Source: Lingula anatina
Lineage: Eukaryota; Brachiopoda; Lingulata; Lingulida; Lingulidae
Direction: 5' to 3'
Assembly (NCBI RefSeq): GCF_001039355.2
Contig: NW_019775875.1
Location: forward strand, 106,021 to 170,020
DNA: 64,000 bases
In this document: piece after piece, positions 12,839 to 24,398 of the stretch
How the letters are laid out: every line of letters begins with the position of its first letter
Position numbering within the stretch: position 1 is the stretch's first letter
Made by a program: the position numbers and the translations under genes
The notes under the pieces: generated by a model
Database searches by the model: none
What the model saw: only the letters and a program-made list of their open reading frames with translations
Told to the model about the DNA's origin: nothing

Positions 12839-12969
12839 CTTAATGGTGAGAGACACTAAGCAGTTCAGTTTCAGGCATCATACCTCGTAACTATCTGAGG
12901 TTGCAGTCACCAAGGGGTGTACTAAATAGATGGTGTTCTTATGTTCGCAAGAGATGGGTTGTACAATAC
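12839..12969 (-). pseudogene. Decayed second LRRCT exon (C/D spacer)
   Basis: This is the best preserved of three relics. Read on the minus strand from 12969 it begins like the copy F last exon (V-L-Y-N-P-S-L-A-N) and then meets an in-frame stop after about 15 codons and a frameshift. The splice acceptor region and the conserved GGTTGCAGTCAC stretch remain. It lies about 310 bp beyond the stop of copy D. Confidence 0.8.
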
Positions 12970-13277
12970 TATTTAAAAAGGGATTTTGATTAAAATTTTC
13001 TAACCTTGTGAATATGAATAATAATATAATTAAATAATTCATGGAAGGATGAGAATAAATTGAGGAAAAATAGTAGTGCTTCAAAGAATAAATTAAATGA
13101 TTACAGCCTCCAATTCTATTTCCATGTACTGTTAGTCGGACGTATTCTGTTTTCCATGCCAGACCAGGTATCCATGCTAATTGAAAGCCTGAATTCTTAT
13201 AGACTGTTTTGAAGCGCCCTTTTATGAAAAAGTCCAGTAAGGAAAATACCCAAACCAGCTTCTCTTTTGCCATCAAA

Positions 13278-15298
13278 TTAGCAAACAAAGTCTTCTGGAA
13301 ACAGGATGCCCCATGTCAAGTTCTGCAAATATGGTGGTTGCACACATTTCACCAATTCCGGAAGAAACAGCAGATAAGGCTTCAGGTCAACCAGCGCACG
13401 CAACCATCTGAGGCGGCAATCGCAGTTCCACGGGTTAGACAATATGAACAGCGAAGTCAAATTCTTGAAGGGTGGATTATAATAAACCTAAACATATTAA
13501 AATGATATATCTATTTGACATTTGCTATCAAACGAAAAGGATATCAATAATCCACTGCTCTCTTACATTTAACAGTACCAGAAAAACCGGGCGAAAGGTA
13601 AACGTTTTGCCTTTTCGGTCATTCAGTTAATTTAACATCACGATATGATGGGTTTACAATAGTTAATCCATAATCCGTATACATATGCTTATCGCAAAGT
13701 GCACACCTGGATTTAAAACAAGATCTAAACTGAACTAAACCTTAAGCTTTACTTTATTTCGAGGGTCGGTCCAGTTTGGCCTTGAATTGGAGCCGATAGT
13801 AAAATCACACAATTACCATGTGGAAATTTTAACGAACAGTTAACTTACCTCATACTGTAATGTTTTAAGGTTGTTAGAGCCTAAGTCAATGGTTGCAAGA
13901 TTCCTTAAAGGAACGAAAACATTGTCGGATATTATTTCAATGTTGTTCCCATTCAAGAATATTGACTCGAGGCTGACAAGTCCATCGAACATTCCGTCAC
14001 TTAAATAACGCAGTTGGTTATAAGCGAGACCCATGCTTTTCAGATTTATCAGACTTGAAAATACCCCAATGTCTAATACTGATATTTCATTCGAGGACAA
14101 CTCGAGCCTCTCAAGTCGTGAATGTCCTGCAAAGTCCCCAGGATAGAGATGGTAAATGTTATTCGTTGACAGATCAAGGGTTTGTAGGGTTTCCGGCAAA
14201 CCACTTGGGATTCCAGTCAATTTATCTGATATAAGTTCCAAAGTGGTTAGACTAATAGCGTCTTTGAACACGCCATTAGGAATCCCCATGCTAGCGAGCG
14301 GGTTAGAAGAAATATGTAACACTGACAAGACTGTTTGTTTAGCAAAAAAGCCGACCGGAATATATGTGATGTTGTTGTTAGATAACTGGAGGGTCTCCAG
14401 TAGAGGGTATCTGTGGAGGTCGGTGCTGGATAAATGTGTTATCTGCAAATAGAGATGGGTCACACAAATGAAATATAAAGGTAAAGGTATATTTCGTACA
14501 GTAATGATCGGTATACCTTCCTCTGGACGAGCTTTGAGCTTAAATTGTAGTCGCAACTTGTATGATTAATAAATTTATTTACTAAGTCTCAAATATCAAT
14601 TTACTGTGAAAATTATTTCGGAAATTTTAACGAGAATACGTACCTTATTGGTGTCAAAATTACACCGCTTGATTGTTTCTGGTAAATCATGAGGAATTCG
14701 AGTAAAGTTATTAAGCGATAGATCAATTATCTCTAAATGCTTCAGCGGATCAAATACCCCTTGGCTCACTTTGGTCTCGGATAGCTGGTTTCCTAATAAC
14801 CAAACACCCTGAAAATAATTCAATAGAAACCAAAAATAAAAACACAAAAATAATACTGAATATGTCGTTATGGTGTTAGACAATAACCATAAACTTAAAA
14901 AACCAAAGGAGGATAGAAGTATAATAAACGTAAAAGATCACAAATCGTACCATAAAACATAAAACTCAATTAAAATAGCAAAATAAAACTTGTCACTTCA
15001 CCTGTAAATGGAGTATCTTGTCAAACGCCCCTGTCGGTATTTCTTCCATATCGTTAAAAGACAGATCAAGTATAACGGTATCCTCTGGAACCTCGCCCAC
15101 AGGAAATGGTCCACGTCTACGAAACGAACAGTTCATGTATGTTCCATTATAAACTTTCGGGTCGAAGCTGGCACCCCAAATACAAATACACTCGTAAGGA
15201 CAGACTGGCGACCAATGGGTAGGATTCTGGCAGTTGATGCCTATTAAAAGAACTAACCCTAGAGCTAGCGTTGAGACAAATAAAAATCGCGGAATCAT
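13278..15298 (-). CDS. Secreted LRR protein, copy D
   Basis: Exons 15002-15298, 14644-14808, 13849-14442 and 13278-13487, phase 0 throughout, 421 residues. A signal peptide ends near the IGINCQ stretch, followed by an LRRNT with the C-x3-C-x-C pattern, about 11 LRRs and an LRRCT ending at FVC. Exon 3 is the standard 594 bp. The sequence is visibly more divergent from B and C than they are from each other, especially in the ascending and convex parts of the repeats. The AGATAA motif of its neighbours is altered here (TATAAC), although a plus-strand AGATAA occurs at 15337. The usual AATAAA of the 3' flank reads AATAGA in this copy. Confidence 0.9.
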
Positions 15299-15756
15299 TT
15301 TGCCTGTTTGCAACGGCGAGCTGGACCTTCTGCTTTAGATAACTTTGAAAATCTGGGTTATATTGACATTTTGAAACCATAACCCTGTAGACATTAGGCC
15401 TATTGTATCTTATCGTTGAGATACAGTGTATGTATTCAGTTAAATAATCGAATCTAATTTGACCTTTTATCGTAAGACTAATGTAAGCTTCATCATTCCA
15501 TAAACTGTTCTAAGTAAACAACCGTAGTTTATAAACAGTTTGCCATAGGGGCATTGTACAATACCTACAGTACAGGGCATTTGTTTAATTTTGAAATCCA
15601 CATAGGTTAATCAATTAAAACTAAATGTAAGGTTATATGCGATGTTTAAAATAAGACACCCTTTTTCAATGGTCCTTTATGATAATTTTTAATTGAATTC
15701 ACCTCGAGACTTAATGTACATTACTAAGTAAAGAATCCGATTGCAACGGTCATAAG

Positions 15757-15762
15757 TTTATT
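15757..15762 (-). terminator. Poly(A) signal of copy E
   Basis: AATAAA on the minus strand about 160 nt after the copy E stop, at the position equivalent to that in copies B and C. Confidence 0.55.
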
Positions 15763-15921
15763 TCTATTCACTGTGTGTTTAATTTTCTGTTTTTCATGCC
15801 AGACCAGGTATCCATGATAATTAAAAACCTACGTTCTAATGGATTGTTTTGAAGCGCTATTTCAAAGGATGTGTCCATTAAGGAAAATATTCAAACAAGC
15901 TTCTTTTGTGTTGCCATCAGT

Positions 15922-18035
15922 TTAGCAAACAAAATCTTCTGGAAACAAGACGTCCCATGTCAAGTTCTGCAGATATGGCGGCTGCATACATTTCACCAAT
16001 TCCGGAAGAAACAGCAGATAAGGCTTCAGGTCAACCAGCGCACGCAACCATCTGAGGCGGCAATCGCAGTTCCACGGGTTAGACGATATGAAGAGCGAAG
16101 TCAAATTCTTGAAGGGTGGATTGTACAAAACCTGAATAGTAGATTTAAATATTGTTTAAACGTTTGGATAATTAACTTATTGTCTTTTGTTTTTGGGAAA
16201 AAATCTACAGAATTCTATGGTTCATTGATTTCAAAAATGAATAAATAAATAAATGATAAAATAAAATGGCAGTGCTTACACAATTGCTCACTGGTTCACG
16301 TATAGACAATTTTATTATGTGATTTTTACAGGATATTTCTTGGGGAAGACTTGAAAAAGGTTAAAATCTTTATCAAATTTTGCAGGTACTCAAGACTAGG
16401 TCAAAAATTAATGAAAACAAAACTTAAATTGTAATTATGAATCTTTCTTAAAACTGGAACCGTAAACGGCATTGTACAAGTATCATCAACTAACCTCATA
16501 CTGTAATGTTTCAAAACTGTTGGATTCCAAGTCCACAGATGCAAGGTTTCGCAAAGGGATAAAAATATTTTCCGCCATCGTTTTCAGATTATTCCCGAAG
16601 AGGTTCAATATCTCTAGGTTGACAAGTCCATTGAAAATCCCTTCACTCAAATGCGTCAGGTGGTTTTCAGAAAGAGTCAAAGTTCTTAGGTTTACCAGAT
16701 CTGAAAGTGTCCCATTTTCTATCACGGATATTTTGTTCGAGTACAAGTCGAGTGTTTCAAGACGTGAAAGTCCTGTGAAGTCCCAGGGATAGAGACGGTC
16801 AATATCATTGGTTGAAAGGTCCAAGATTTGCAAGGTTCCTGGCAAACCACTTGGAATTTGGGTCAACATATCTGATTTTAGTTCTAAAGTAGTTAGTCTA
16901 ATTGCATCTTTAAATAATCCATGCGGTATCCCAGCATTTGTGAGCGGATTTTCGGCTATTTGTAATACTGAGAGAACTGTCTGTTTAGCGAAAAAGCCGA
17001 CGGGAATATATGTGATGTTGTTGTCAGCTAACTGGAGCATTTTCAGACTAGGGTACCTCTCGAGGTCGGTGCTAGATAAATGGCTTATCTGTAAATTGAG
17101 ATGAATTGTTGAAATATAATGTAGTGCTAAATATTTATTTCGACAGTAATGACAGATCTTCCGCGGGCTAGGACAAACATATTTCATGCGATATACAGCT
17201 AGGAGCACTACAAATGTGAATGACCATGCTTTTAAAGCTATATTGGAAAGCATAACAAGAAAACCTACCTTATTGCTAACAAAATACCACTGTCTGATAG
17301 TTTCGGGCAAAATCTGGGGAATCCTAGTAAAGTTATTAAGTGATAGGTCAACAATCTCTAAATACTGTAGTGGATCAAATACCCCTTGGCTCACTGAGGT
17401 CTCTGACAGGTGGTTACCCTGAAGCCATATACCCTGAAAATGGTCGAATTGGCATCAAAATTATATTTCTAGGTTTATTTTTCTCTTATCACATCCAAAT
17501 AAAAAACAGAGAACTTCTACTTGACCCAGTTCGGTTTGGCCGAGTATAGTTTTTATGTTGTGCTAAGAAGCCTACATATATGTCATATATCGCAACAACC
17601 ATTTACAGAACACAAAACATCCTAAACATTTCGGTAACAAATCTTATTCAATTCATATGGATGTCACTTTCCATACAGAAGATGAGTTTAGTTTGAATAA
17701 CAATGCAAAATGCGTCATTTAAATACCTGTAGGTACAGTATCTTGTCGAACGCTCCTGGCGGTATTTCTTTCATTTCATTGAAAGACAGGTCGAGTATCA
17801 TCGTGTCCTCTGGAACCTCGCCCACGGGAAACGGCCCGTGGCGAATAGACGTACAATTCATGTACGTGCCATTTAGGACTTTGCCATTAAAGCTAAAACC
17901 CCAAAAACAGACACATTCGAATGGACAGACTGGTTGCCACTGGGTAGGACTTTGGCAGTTGGTGCCCATCAAAAGGCCCAATTCTACAGCTACAGCTAGA
18001 GCTAGTGTTGAGATAAGTAAAGATCGCAGAAACAT
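15922..18035 (-). CDS. Secreted LRR protein, copy E
   Basis: Exons 17727-18035, 17269-17433, 16495-17088 and 15922-16131, phase 0, 425 residues. The signal peptide is longer than in its sisters (an extra Ala-Val-Ala-Val-Glu stretch). LRRNT, LRRs and LRRCT are complete, and the last exon is very close to that of copy D. An in-frame ATG lies upstream at 18110, but the ATG at 18035 gives a normal signal peptide and matches the other copies. An AGATAA motif lies 62 bp upstream. No LRRCT relic is detectable in the spacer toward copy D. Confidence 0.9.
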
Positions 18036-18096
18036 CTTGCCCGAATGTTTGTAACGACGACCTATATGCGCTGCTTTAGTGGACTGGCAATCTGAG

Positions 18097-18102
18097 TTAT
18101 CT
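18097..18102 (-). promoter_or_regulatory. AGATAA (GATA-type) element, copy E
   Basis: Conserved hexamer 62 bp upstream of the copy E start, matching copies B and C in spacing. Confidence 0.4.
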
Positions 18103-18684
18103 TGGCACAATAAAACTGGACTTTGACCTTATCGGCATAATGGACCTTTACATTGTTAATTCTAACGGTTGAATAGTAAATTCGATTAAGTAACTGATTT
18201 TTGTGATAGGATTTACAAAAGTCTCATCACCATTGAATTTTTTTTTATCAGGAGGTTTTAAATTCATAATTGGACTATTGTGAAAAACAACAGAGTAATA
18301 TTGTACAATCCGTACGTATGACACAGGAAATATGTTTTAAATTTCAATTTCGTAGAATTTTATTGAAGAATACGTGTTTTGACGTTAAAAGGATATATCA
18401 AAATACAGTTATTCTTTCTAAGGGACTGCAGCTTGAAACATCGCAGGCATTTGTACACACGCATCTCTAAAAAAATAGAGAAAGCCTAGTTCAGAAAAAA
18501 ATCTTGATTTGCTCTAGAATTGAAGTCTGAAAATTAAACAGTTGAGTGCAGTTCTTACTTTCCGGTATATCCATAATAACTTAATGTATGCGAAATAAAA
18601 TGTGTAAAAAATAATATTGTTTAACGTAAGTTTATATCCCAAATAAGGACCTAACATTGTAAACAGTACAAGTAGGATGAGGAG

Positions 18685-18747
18685 AAGTAGAAGCAGTAGT
18701 AGTAGTACTTCCTGCTGTTGTAGTAATTAAAGTAGTAGTAGTAGGCC
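18685..18747. repeat. Imperfect (GTA)n microsatellite
   Basis: Two runs of GTA/AGT trinucleotides are separated by about 25 bp. The rest of the spacer 18120-19140 shows no gene. Confidence 0.8.
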
Positions 18748-19144
18748 TACGTGTTGTTTTTGTTGTAATTAAAATTAAAGACCAATGGGCTTGCTGTATA
18801 AAACGTACGTTGTGCTTTGATTCAACCGGGACACTGGCACATGCTGTTCTGGTGTGTACATGTAGTTCTGATGTGTGGATTGTCCCCGTATGAATGTCCA
18901 GTGAGTCCAGCAGCTATATTAAAATCTTTAGGTGCCCCTTATGCCATTCAAGCAGAATGTGACAACAGGAACTGTTGGAACAGATCGTTACATAACATTG
19001 GGTCATATGAGCACAGTAAAAGCAATGATCTATATAGAGCTCATTGGTAAAAGCCACGACAGTAAGACTAATCACTCATAAGCTTAGGGCCAACAAGTAA
19101 CACACTTCTCTCCATACTTTTAGGTAACCAGTTACAATGTTGAC

Positions 19145-19313
19145 GGTGTAACAGGAATGGAAGTCCTAGGGATGGAAGTTCGGGCTCCCATATGATAAGT
19201 ACAGGTTAGGGTTAGTTGAAGCATTGGGATTAGTATGTGGGACGAATGTCACCAGTACAAAGTAATGGAAGACGGACTACGGTTCCTAGCAGACTTCCAT
19301 TCCTGTTACACCT
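19145..19313. mobile_element. Fold-back (MITE-like) element, 3' flank of copy F
   Basis: About 27 bp starting GGTGTAACAGGAATGGAAGT at 19145 recur as the reverse complement ending at 19313, with ~115 bp between. It lies 68 bp past the copy F stop codon, so it probably falls in that gene's 3' UTR. Confidence 0.7.
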
Positions 19314-19380
19314 GTCACTCCAGGAAGCTATTGGTATCAGTGACTAATTACATGTACAATGCAGTATTCTTCTTGCTGAT

Positions 19381-21373
19381 TCAACACGAAAAGTCTCCTG
19401 GAAATAACAGGTCCCATGTACTACCATTTAGGTTGATTGGTAAGGAACATTTCACTAATTCAGTTAAACCAACCAACGTGGGTCGCATGTCCATTAAAGC
19501 TCGTAACCATCTGAGGTGGCAGTCACAATTCCATGGGTTGTCGTAAATAAAAAGGGTTGTTAAGTTCGCCAGAGATGGGTTATACAAAACCTACAATAAA
19601 AGAATCTTGTTTTAACGTCAACTGAATACAAATATACAGAAAATTTCTAATATATGGTTTAATGAAATGACTACAAGATGTGAAACAAGCAAAATGTTAA
19701 GAGTTTTGATCTCTTAATTAGAGGCAGTCTGTAGAAAGGAATTACTGCATTATTCTTAAGATCTTACAAATATTATATAACTACAATGACAACCACACTA
19801 CAGAGAGATATGGCTTTAAATATGGATACGAAGCTTAACTTGAAGCTAGCTCTTACCTTGTATTGCAGTGATTGTAGTTCGTTGTGAACCAGATCGATAG
19901 TGTTAACACTAATTAAAGGACCAAAGACATTATCTGCCATAGATATGATGCGGTTGCTTGACAAATCCAAATCCCTAAGATTCTTCAAACCATAAAACAC
20001 ACCTTCTTGTAGTATATTTAGTTTGTTGTTTATCAGATTAAGCCGTAGAAGACTGTTCATTCCGTCAAAGGTCCCAGGGTCTATCAGTTCTATCTGGTTC
20101 GAGTTCAATAACAGATTCACAAGTTTTGGAAGATTAGGGAATTCCCGTGCAAAAAGGCGGCGTATAGAGTTATAGCCGAGATCGAGGTTTGTTATCGACT
20201 GCGGTAAACCCCTTGGAATACTAGTTAGGGAATCGGATCTAAGGTCCAAAAATTGAAGTCTTCTTAATCCTTCAAATACACCTGGTGGAATTCCAGTGTC
20301 ATTGAGGGGGTTGTAAGATATTCTCAAATCGACCAAGAACGATGAATAGTTAAACAGCCCGAGAGGCAAATATGAAATGTTATTAATGGACATCTCCAAG
20401 AAAGTCAAATCTGGGTATCCTTGGAGGTCCTCTGGCAACACTCGGTCAACCTGTTAATCAGAAATTAACACTGATATACCAATATCAGTGTTGGTCGAGT
20501 TTTTCTCTTATTTGTTATGTAAAGAATAAAATGTTTATCAATCGTGCGATTCATAAAAAATCACAAGGCAAGAAAATTATATAATTTGAACGCAACACGC
20601 GACGTTTTTAGGAGGGTTTGAAATGCACTTTAAGTGGCTCGCCTACATGTATGTGGCTGTTATAATAATAATAATAAAAACATACGTATAGTACCCCTAT
20701 AGAACCTATTTAACGTTGCATAAGAAATGTTTGGGAGCTTTCTATTAAATCACACATAAATAAACTGTATAATAATAGAACTTAATTGCATTATTTACCT
20801 TGTTTCTTTGCACAAGTAGGCGTGTCAACCTTGATGGAAGTGTGCGTGGAATGGCTGTGAATTCGTTGAAAGACAAATCAACAGTCTCTATCGCAGTAAG
20901 CGGTTTAAACACATCTGGCGGTACATTTGAGCCCGACAACTTATTGCTCTGGAGCCAAACACCCTAAATAATATAATTACAAAAAAATCACTGGAAATTA
21001 TCCCAGTAATATACATTATATGTTTATCTTGAAAATAAGACAATTTCGGACATTGTTGATGTGAAGAAAAGTACGATTTTTAGAGAGATTGGTTTACCTT
21101 GAGATTAAGACCATCGAAAGCTCCATTTGGTATACCACCCATGTTATTTAGGGAAAGATCAAGATAGTCTGTGTCCTCCGGTATTTCATTCACAGGAAAA
21201 GGTCCCTCTCGCGTGCGAGAACAATTCACTGTGGCTGTATTCAAGGCTGCTTGTCCATAACAATAGCATTTAGGCGGGCATACCGGCAACCAAGGCGTTG
21301 TAAATTGTGCCGCAATATAATACAATAGGCAAAATATCAAAATTGGAACGAGCAACTGGACAGTTCTGTCCAT
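19381..21373 (-). CDS. Secreted LRR protein, copy F (divergent founder type)
   Basis: Exons 21098-21373, 20799-20963, 19857-20450 and 19381-19590, phase 0, 414 residues. Exons 2, 3 and 4 have exactly the lengths (165, 594, 210) of the other copies, but the protein is clearly more divergent. The LRRNT reads CPPKCYC, exon 3 starts VDRVLPEDL, and the LRRCT ends FSC. It is the outermost and most distinct member, and its last exon matches the three decayed exons left in the spacers between other copies. That suggests it is closest to the ancestral form. A signal peptide (about residues 1-21) is present and no membrane anchor. An AGATAA motif lies 40 bp upstream, and a 250-bp fold-back element begins 108 bp upstream. 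Confidence 0.9.
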
Positions 21374-21412
21374 GGTTCTAAAATGTTCCGTCAGAACAGT
21401 TATAAAATTAGG

Positions 21413-21418
21413 TTATCT
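21413..21418 (-). promoter_or_regulatory. AGATAA (GATA-type) element, copy F
   Basis: AGATAACCTAAT on the minus strand 40 bp upstream of the ATG. The same AGATAACC core occurs in copies B and C despite the divergence of the coding exons. Confidence 0.4.
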
Positions 21419-21480
21419 GAATGTTGAATTTACGTAAAGATAGAGAATATTTGTGCAGCACGATTGTGCTTAAAATAGAC

Positions 21481-21730
21481 ACTTGGAGAGCATTCACATC
21501 GAGAAGAGCCGAGGTCTAGCAAGGCCGAGACCTAAATATGGCGGACCTACATGAAAGGAAAACCGCGAAATCCTTTAATAGTCTCTCAGTGACATTCATA
21601 TTGAGAGACTTATGAATGTCATTGAGAGACTATTAAAGGATTTCGCGGTTTTCCCTTCATGTAGGTCCTCCATATTTAGGTCTCGGCCTTGCTAGACCTC
21701 GGCTCTTCTCGATGTGAATGCTCCCTTAGT
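21481..21730. mobile_element. Long near-perfect fold-back element upstream of copy F
   Basis: The arms 21488-21600 and 21611-21723 are almost perfect reverse complements (113 bp each, a few mismatches). They are separated by only 10 bp and extend imperfectly to 21481 and 21730. No reading frame lies inside. The structure is that of a fold-back MITE. No clear target-site duplication is visible. Confidence 0.85.
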
Positions 21731-23544
21731 ATTTCAACTGTTTTAACATACAGCAACATTTTAAGTCACCCACTAGAACGTATGAAAAAGTCCATGACAT
21801 CGAGCAGTGTGTTCAAACATTACAGTTCTTCATTATAATTTCAAACACACTTTTTGATATAAAAAGCTAGTGAAAAAAGCATGCGGATACCTCCATCTTA
21901 ATGATTTGCTAGTTAATATTGGGTAAAGATTTTCCTGTAACTTGATACTGAAATCGCAACTTTGATTTCATTCCAAACCGCCAATAGTCCAACCTAGGCT
22001 TCTCTAACACATTCATTGGAAATGCGACAGTGCATTCACTGTAAATACACACATACATGTACACATATAATTTTGGCAAGCGTAGCATACAATGTACACT
22101 GCACTGTAACAAAACTTGTTCCATGAGTTCAAGTAGCGAATAAAACATCAGGGCATATATCAAATAAGTTTTTTTAAAAAAAAGATGAAGATAGATGGCA
22201 AAATCCAAAAAAAATCCTCTCTGGTCTCACTTCATTTTCTTGTCCAGCATGATTCTATTCTGTGACGTTCAGTTAGTAATCCAATCTATCGAGGCAAAAT
22301 TTAGTAGATCCTATCAACTATACAATGCGACATTCCCAGCCATGCTCATTAATCGACTTGTATTACACGTCACGATTTGACTTACGATAAGGATCAGTTG
22401 ACGCTGTATATTTCCATTACCTGTTGATTTTTAGGACAGGTATCGTAAATAGCTGATGGAAGAAAATTAGGTGTTCGGAACAATACAGGTAGATTTATAT
22501 AGTTTCTACCGGCAGTTGTTTATATTTTCTCTCGGTTTCCGTGAATAAGTAACGTGGCACAGATAAAGCCATGACATATCAAATGTGTATACGTGTATCT
22601 CGTTGAGGTCTCTTATTATTCCTAGCTATTTTGTTGTAGATACTGAAAAAAAAACTGTCGGGTCGAGCCTGCTTTTTGTCAGTGTACTGAATGATTTCTT
22701 TTTCATTCAATATATATGTATATATAGCAAACACAGGAGTTGATATTAAAATTGTCATTAAGCAAAATGACGAAGTTTAATATTATGATAATGAAAATAA
22801 ACAAGCTTAAGAGGTATAGTATTCACAATATTGGGTAGCAACATATACAAAGTAGATTGTTCGTAAAATCACTGCAGTTTGTAACTCGCCAAAAGTGTAA
22901 GATAGCACGAAAGATGAATAATTTGATTGTAATGTCAGCAATGTTATGTTTATAACAACTTGATATCGCAGCTTTTTATTGCCACTACGTAATGCTTGAG
23001 CTTTATGTATATAACAGCAGGAAAATATATTAGGGACCTTTTAATTTGTCGCTCTCTTAACAATCTATAAAGATCAAAGTATAGAAATAAATTGCATTTT
23101 ACTAGTTTCAAGTGGGTTGCCTGACAAGCAACCAAACCCAACAGCTTTAACACCTAACTCTACATTAAAATGTTTCAGGCTCACTCATTAACACCCCGCA
23201 TTTATTTTCCGCAGTCTCTGAGCCCACATTATAAAGAACGCGTCGTGTTGGCATACAAACACCACAGTCTCTTTGAAAATGGCACTGAGATGAGGCTGCC
23301 AGCGACTTCAATTGTTTTGAATCTGAGACAAGACCGCAAGTGGCTGAGATTGTTTTAAGTCTGTGCAAAGATATCTGTGAGTCAACGGGATAACCGCGGT
23401 GTCGTTACGGTTGATTTCTTGCGCACAATTAAACCCAGAGGATACAGATCAAATCATCAAGGTAAATGAATACCGAGACATTAAGCTTATTGTAGTCCGT
23501 CGCTTGGTAAAAGAATTAGTGTTTATGTTGTGTTTGTCTGGCAG

Positions 23545-23575
<31 letters not shown>

Positions 23576-24040
23576 CTTGTTCGTGAATACTTAGAAGCAT
23601 ATCAGTTTAGAAATGTAACTGAAATACAAATGGACGGCATCTTATTCGTTTTTCATTGTATCTCAATAAAGTTACGCAAATAGTTTTTTTTTTAGTACTG
23701 TGAATCGAAGCGACAGATTTTGAATATAGTCTCTGACCACAAAGACATCCTCACTGGGGCACAAAATGCCACACCTGCTTGAGGACGAAATGGAATAGAA
23801 TGACATAATATCTTGCCATTTGCCTTATTTTCATTATTCGTACTGACTAATTGTTTACGGGATAGCAAAGAGTTTTCTTCACACCATGTATGTATAAACC
23901 TGTAATATACCACCATGATCAAATGTGAATTTTTATATATGTAAAAGAGTTTACCAATTGCCTCACTTATTATACTGACCTATTTCAGTTTGAAGGAGAG
24001 CGAGTGGAATATTTGCAGTTTAAAAAGATCAGCAGTCGAC
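21731..24040. other. Spacer between LRR array and RIM, no gene
   Basis: No frame with recognisable homology. A (GT)n microsatellite lies at 23545-23574. The RIM promoter and 5' UTR probably lie in the last part. Confidence 0.6.
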
Positions 24041-24064
24041 ATGTTTCAGGGATTGTTGCGCAAG
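24041..24064 (+). other. Candidate first coding exon of RIM
   Basis: ATG at 24041 opens eight codons (M-F-Q-G-L-L-R-K) ending at a GTACAC donor in phase 0, which is what the exon at 24399 requires. The fit is by phase and position only. A short N-terminal exon is not a conserved RIM feature, so other starts further upstream are possible. Confidence 0.3.
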
Positions 24065-24398
24065 GTACACGAAGGCGGGGATGGAGGCGGGGTGGTTTTG
24101 AGTCGATAATTGTAATCCGTTGGGAAAAGAGGGGCTGTTTAAAATTATCTTTGAAAGCAACCCACTAAACCCACTGAATCAATGTATGTTTTGTATGTTT
24201 TTGAGCATTTTTAGGGTATTTGATCAATTGTCATTTAATATCATTAAATTTTTAATGCTTAAATAAAATGTATAAGTTTGGGTAAGGTATTGTACCATCC
24301 AGCTTCCTTTAGTTGCAAATAAACATTGTTATCGCTAAAAATAAATGAATAGAGCATCTTTAGGTATAATACATAGGCATAAACCATTGTATGTATAG

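Noticed and set aside
7321-17422. Plus-strand frames of 60-125 codons across the LRR array
   Set aside because: They are antisense shadows of the conserved minus-strand LRR exons and recur in every copy for that reason.
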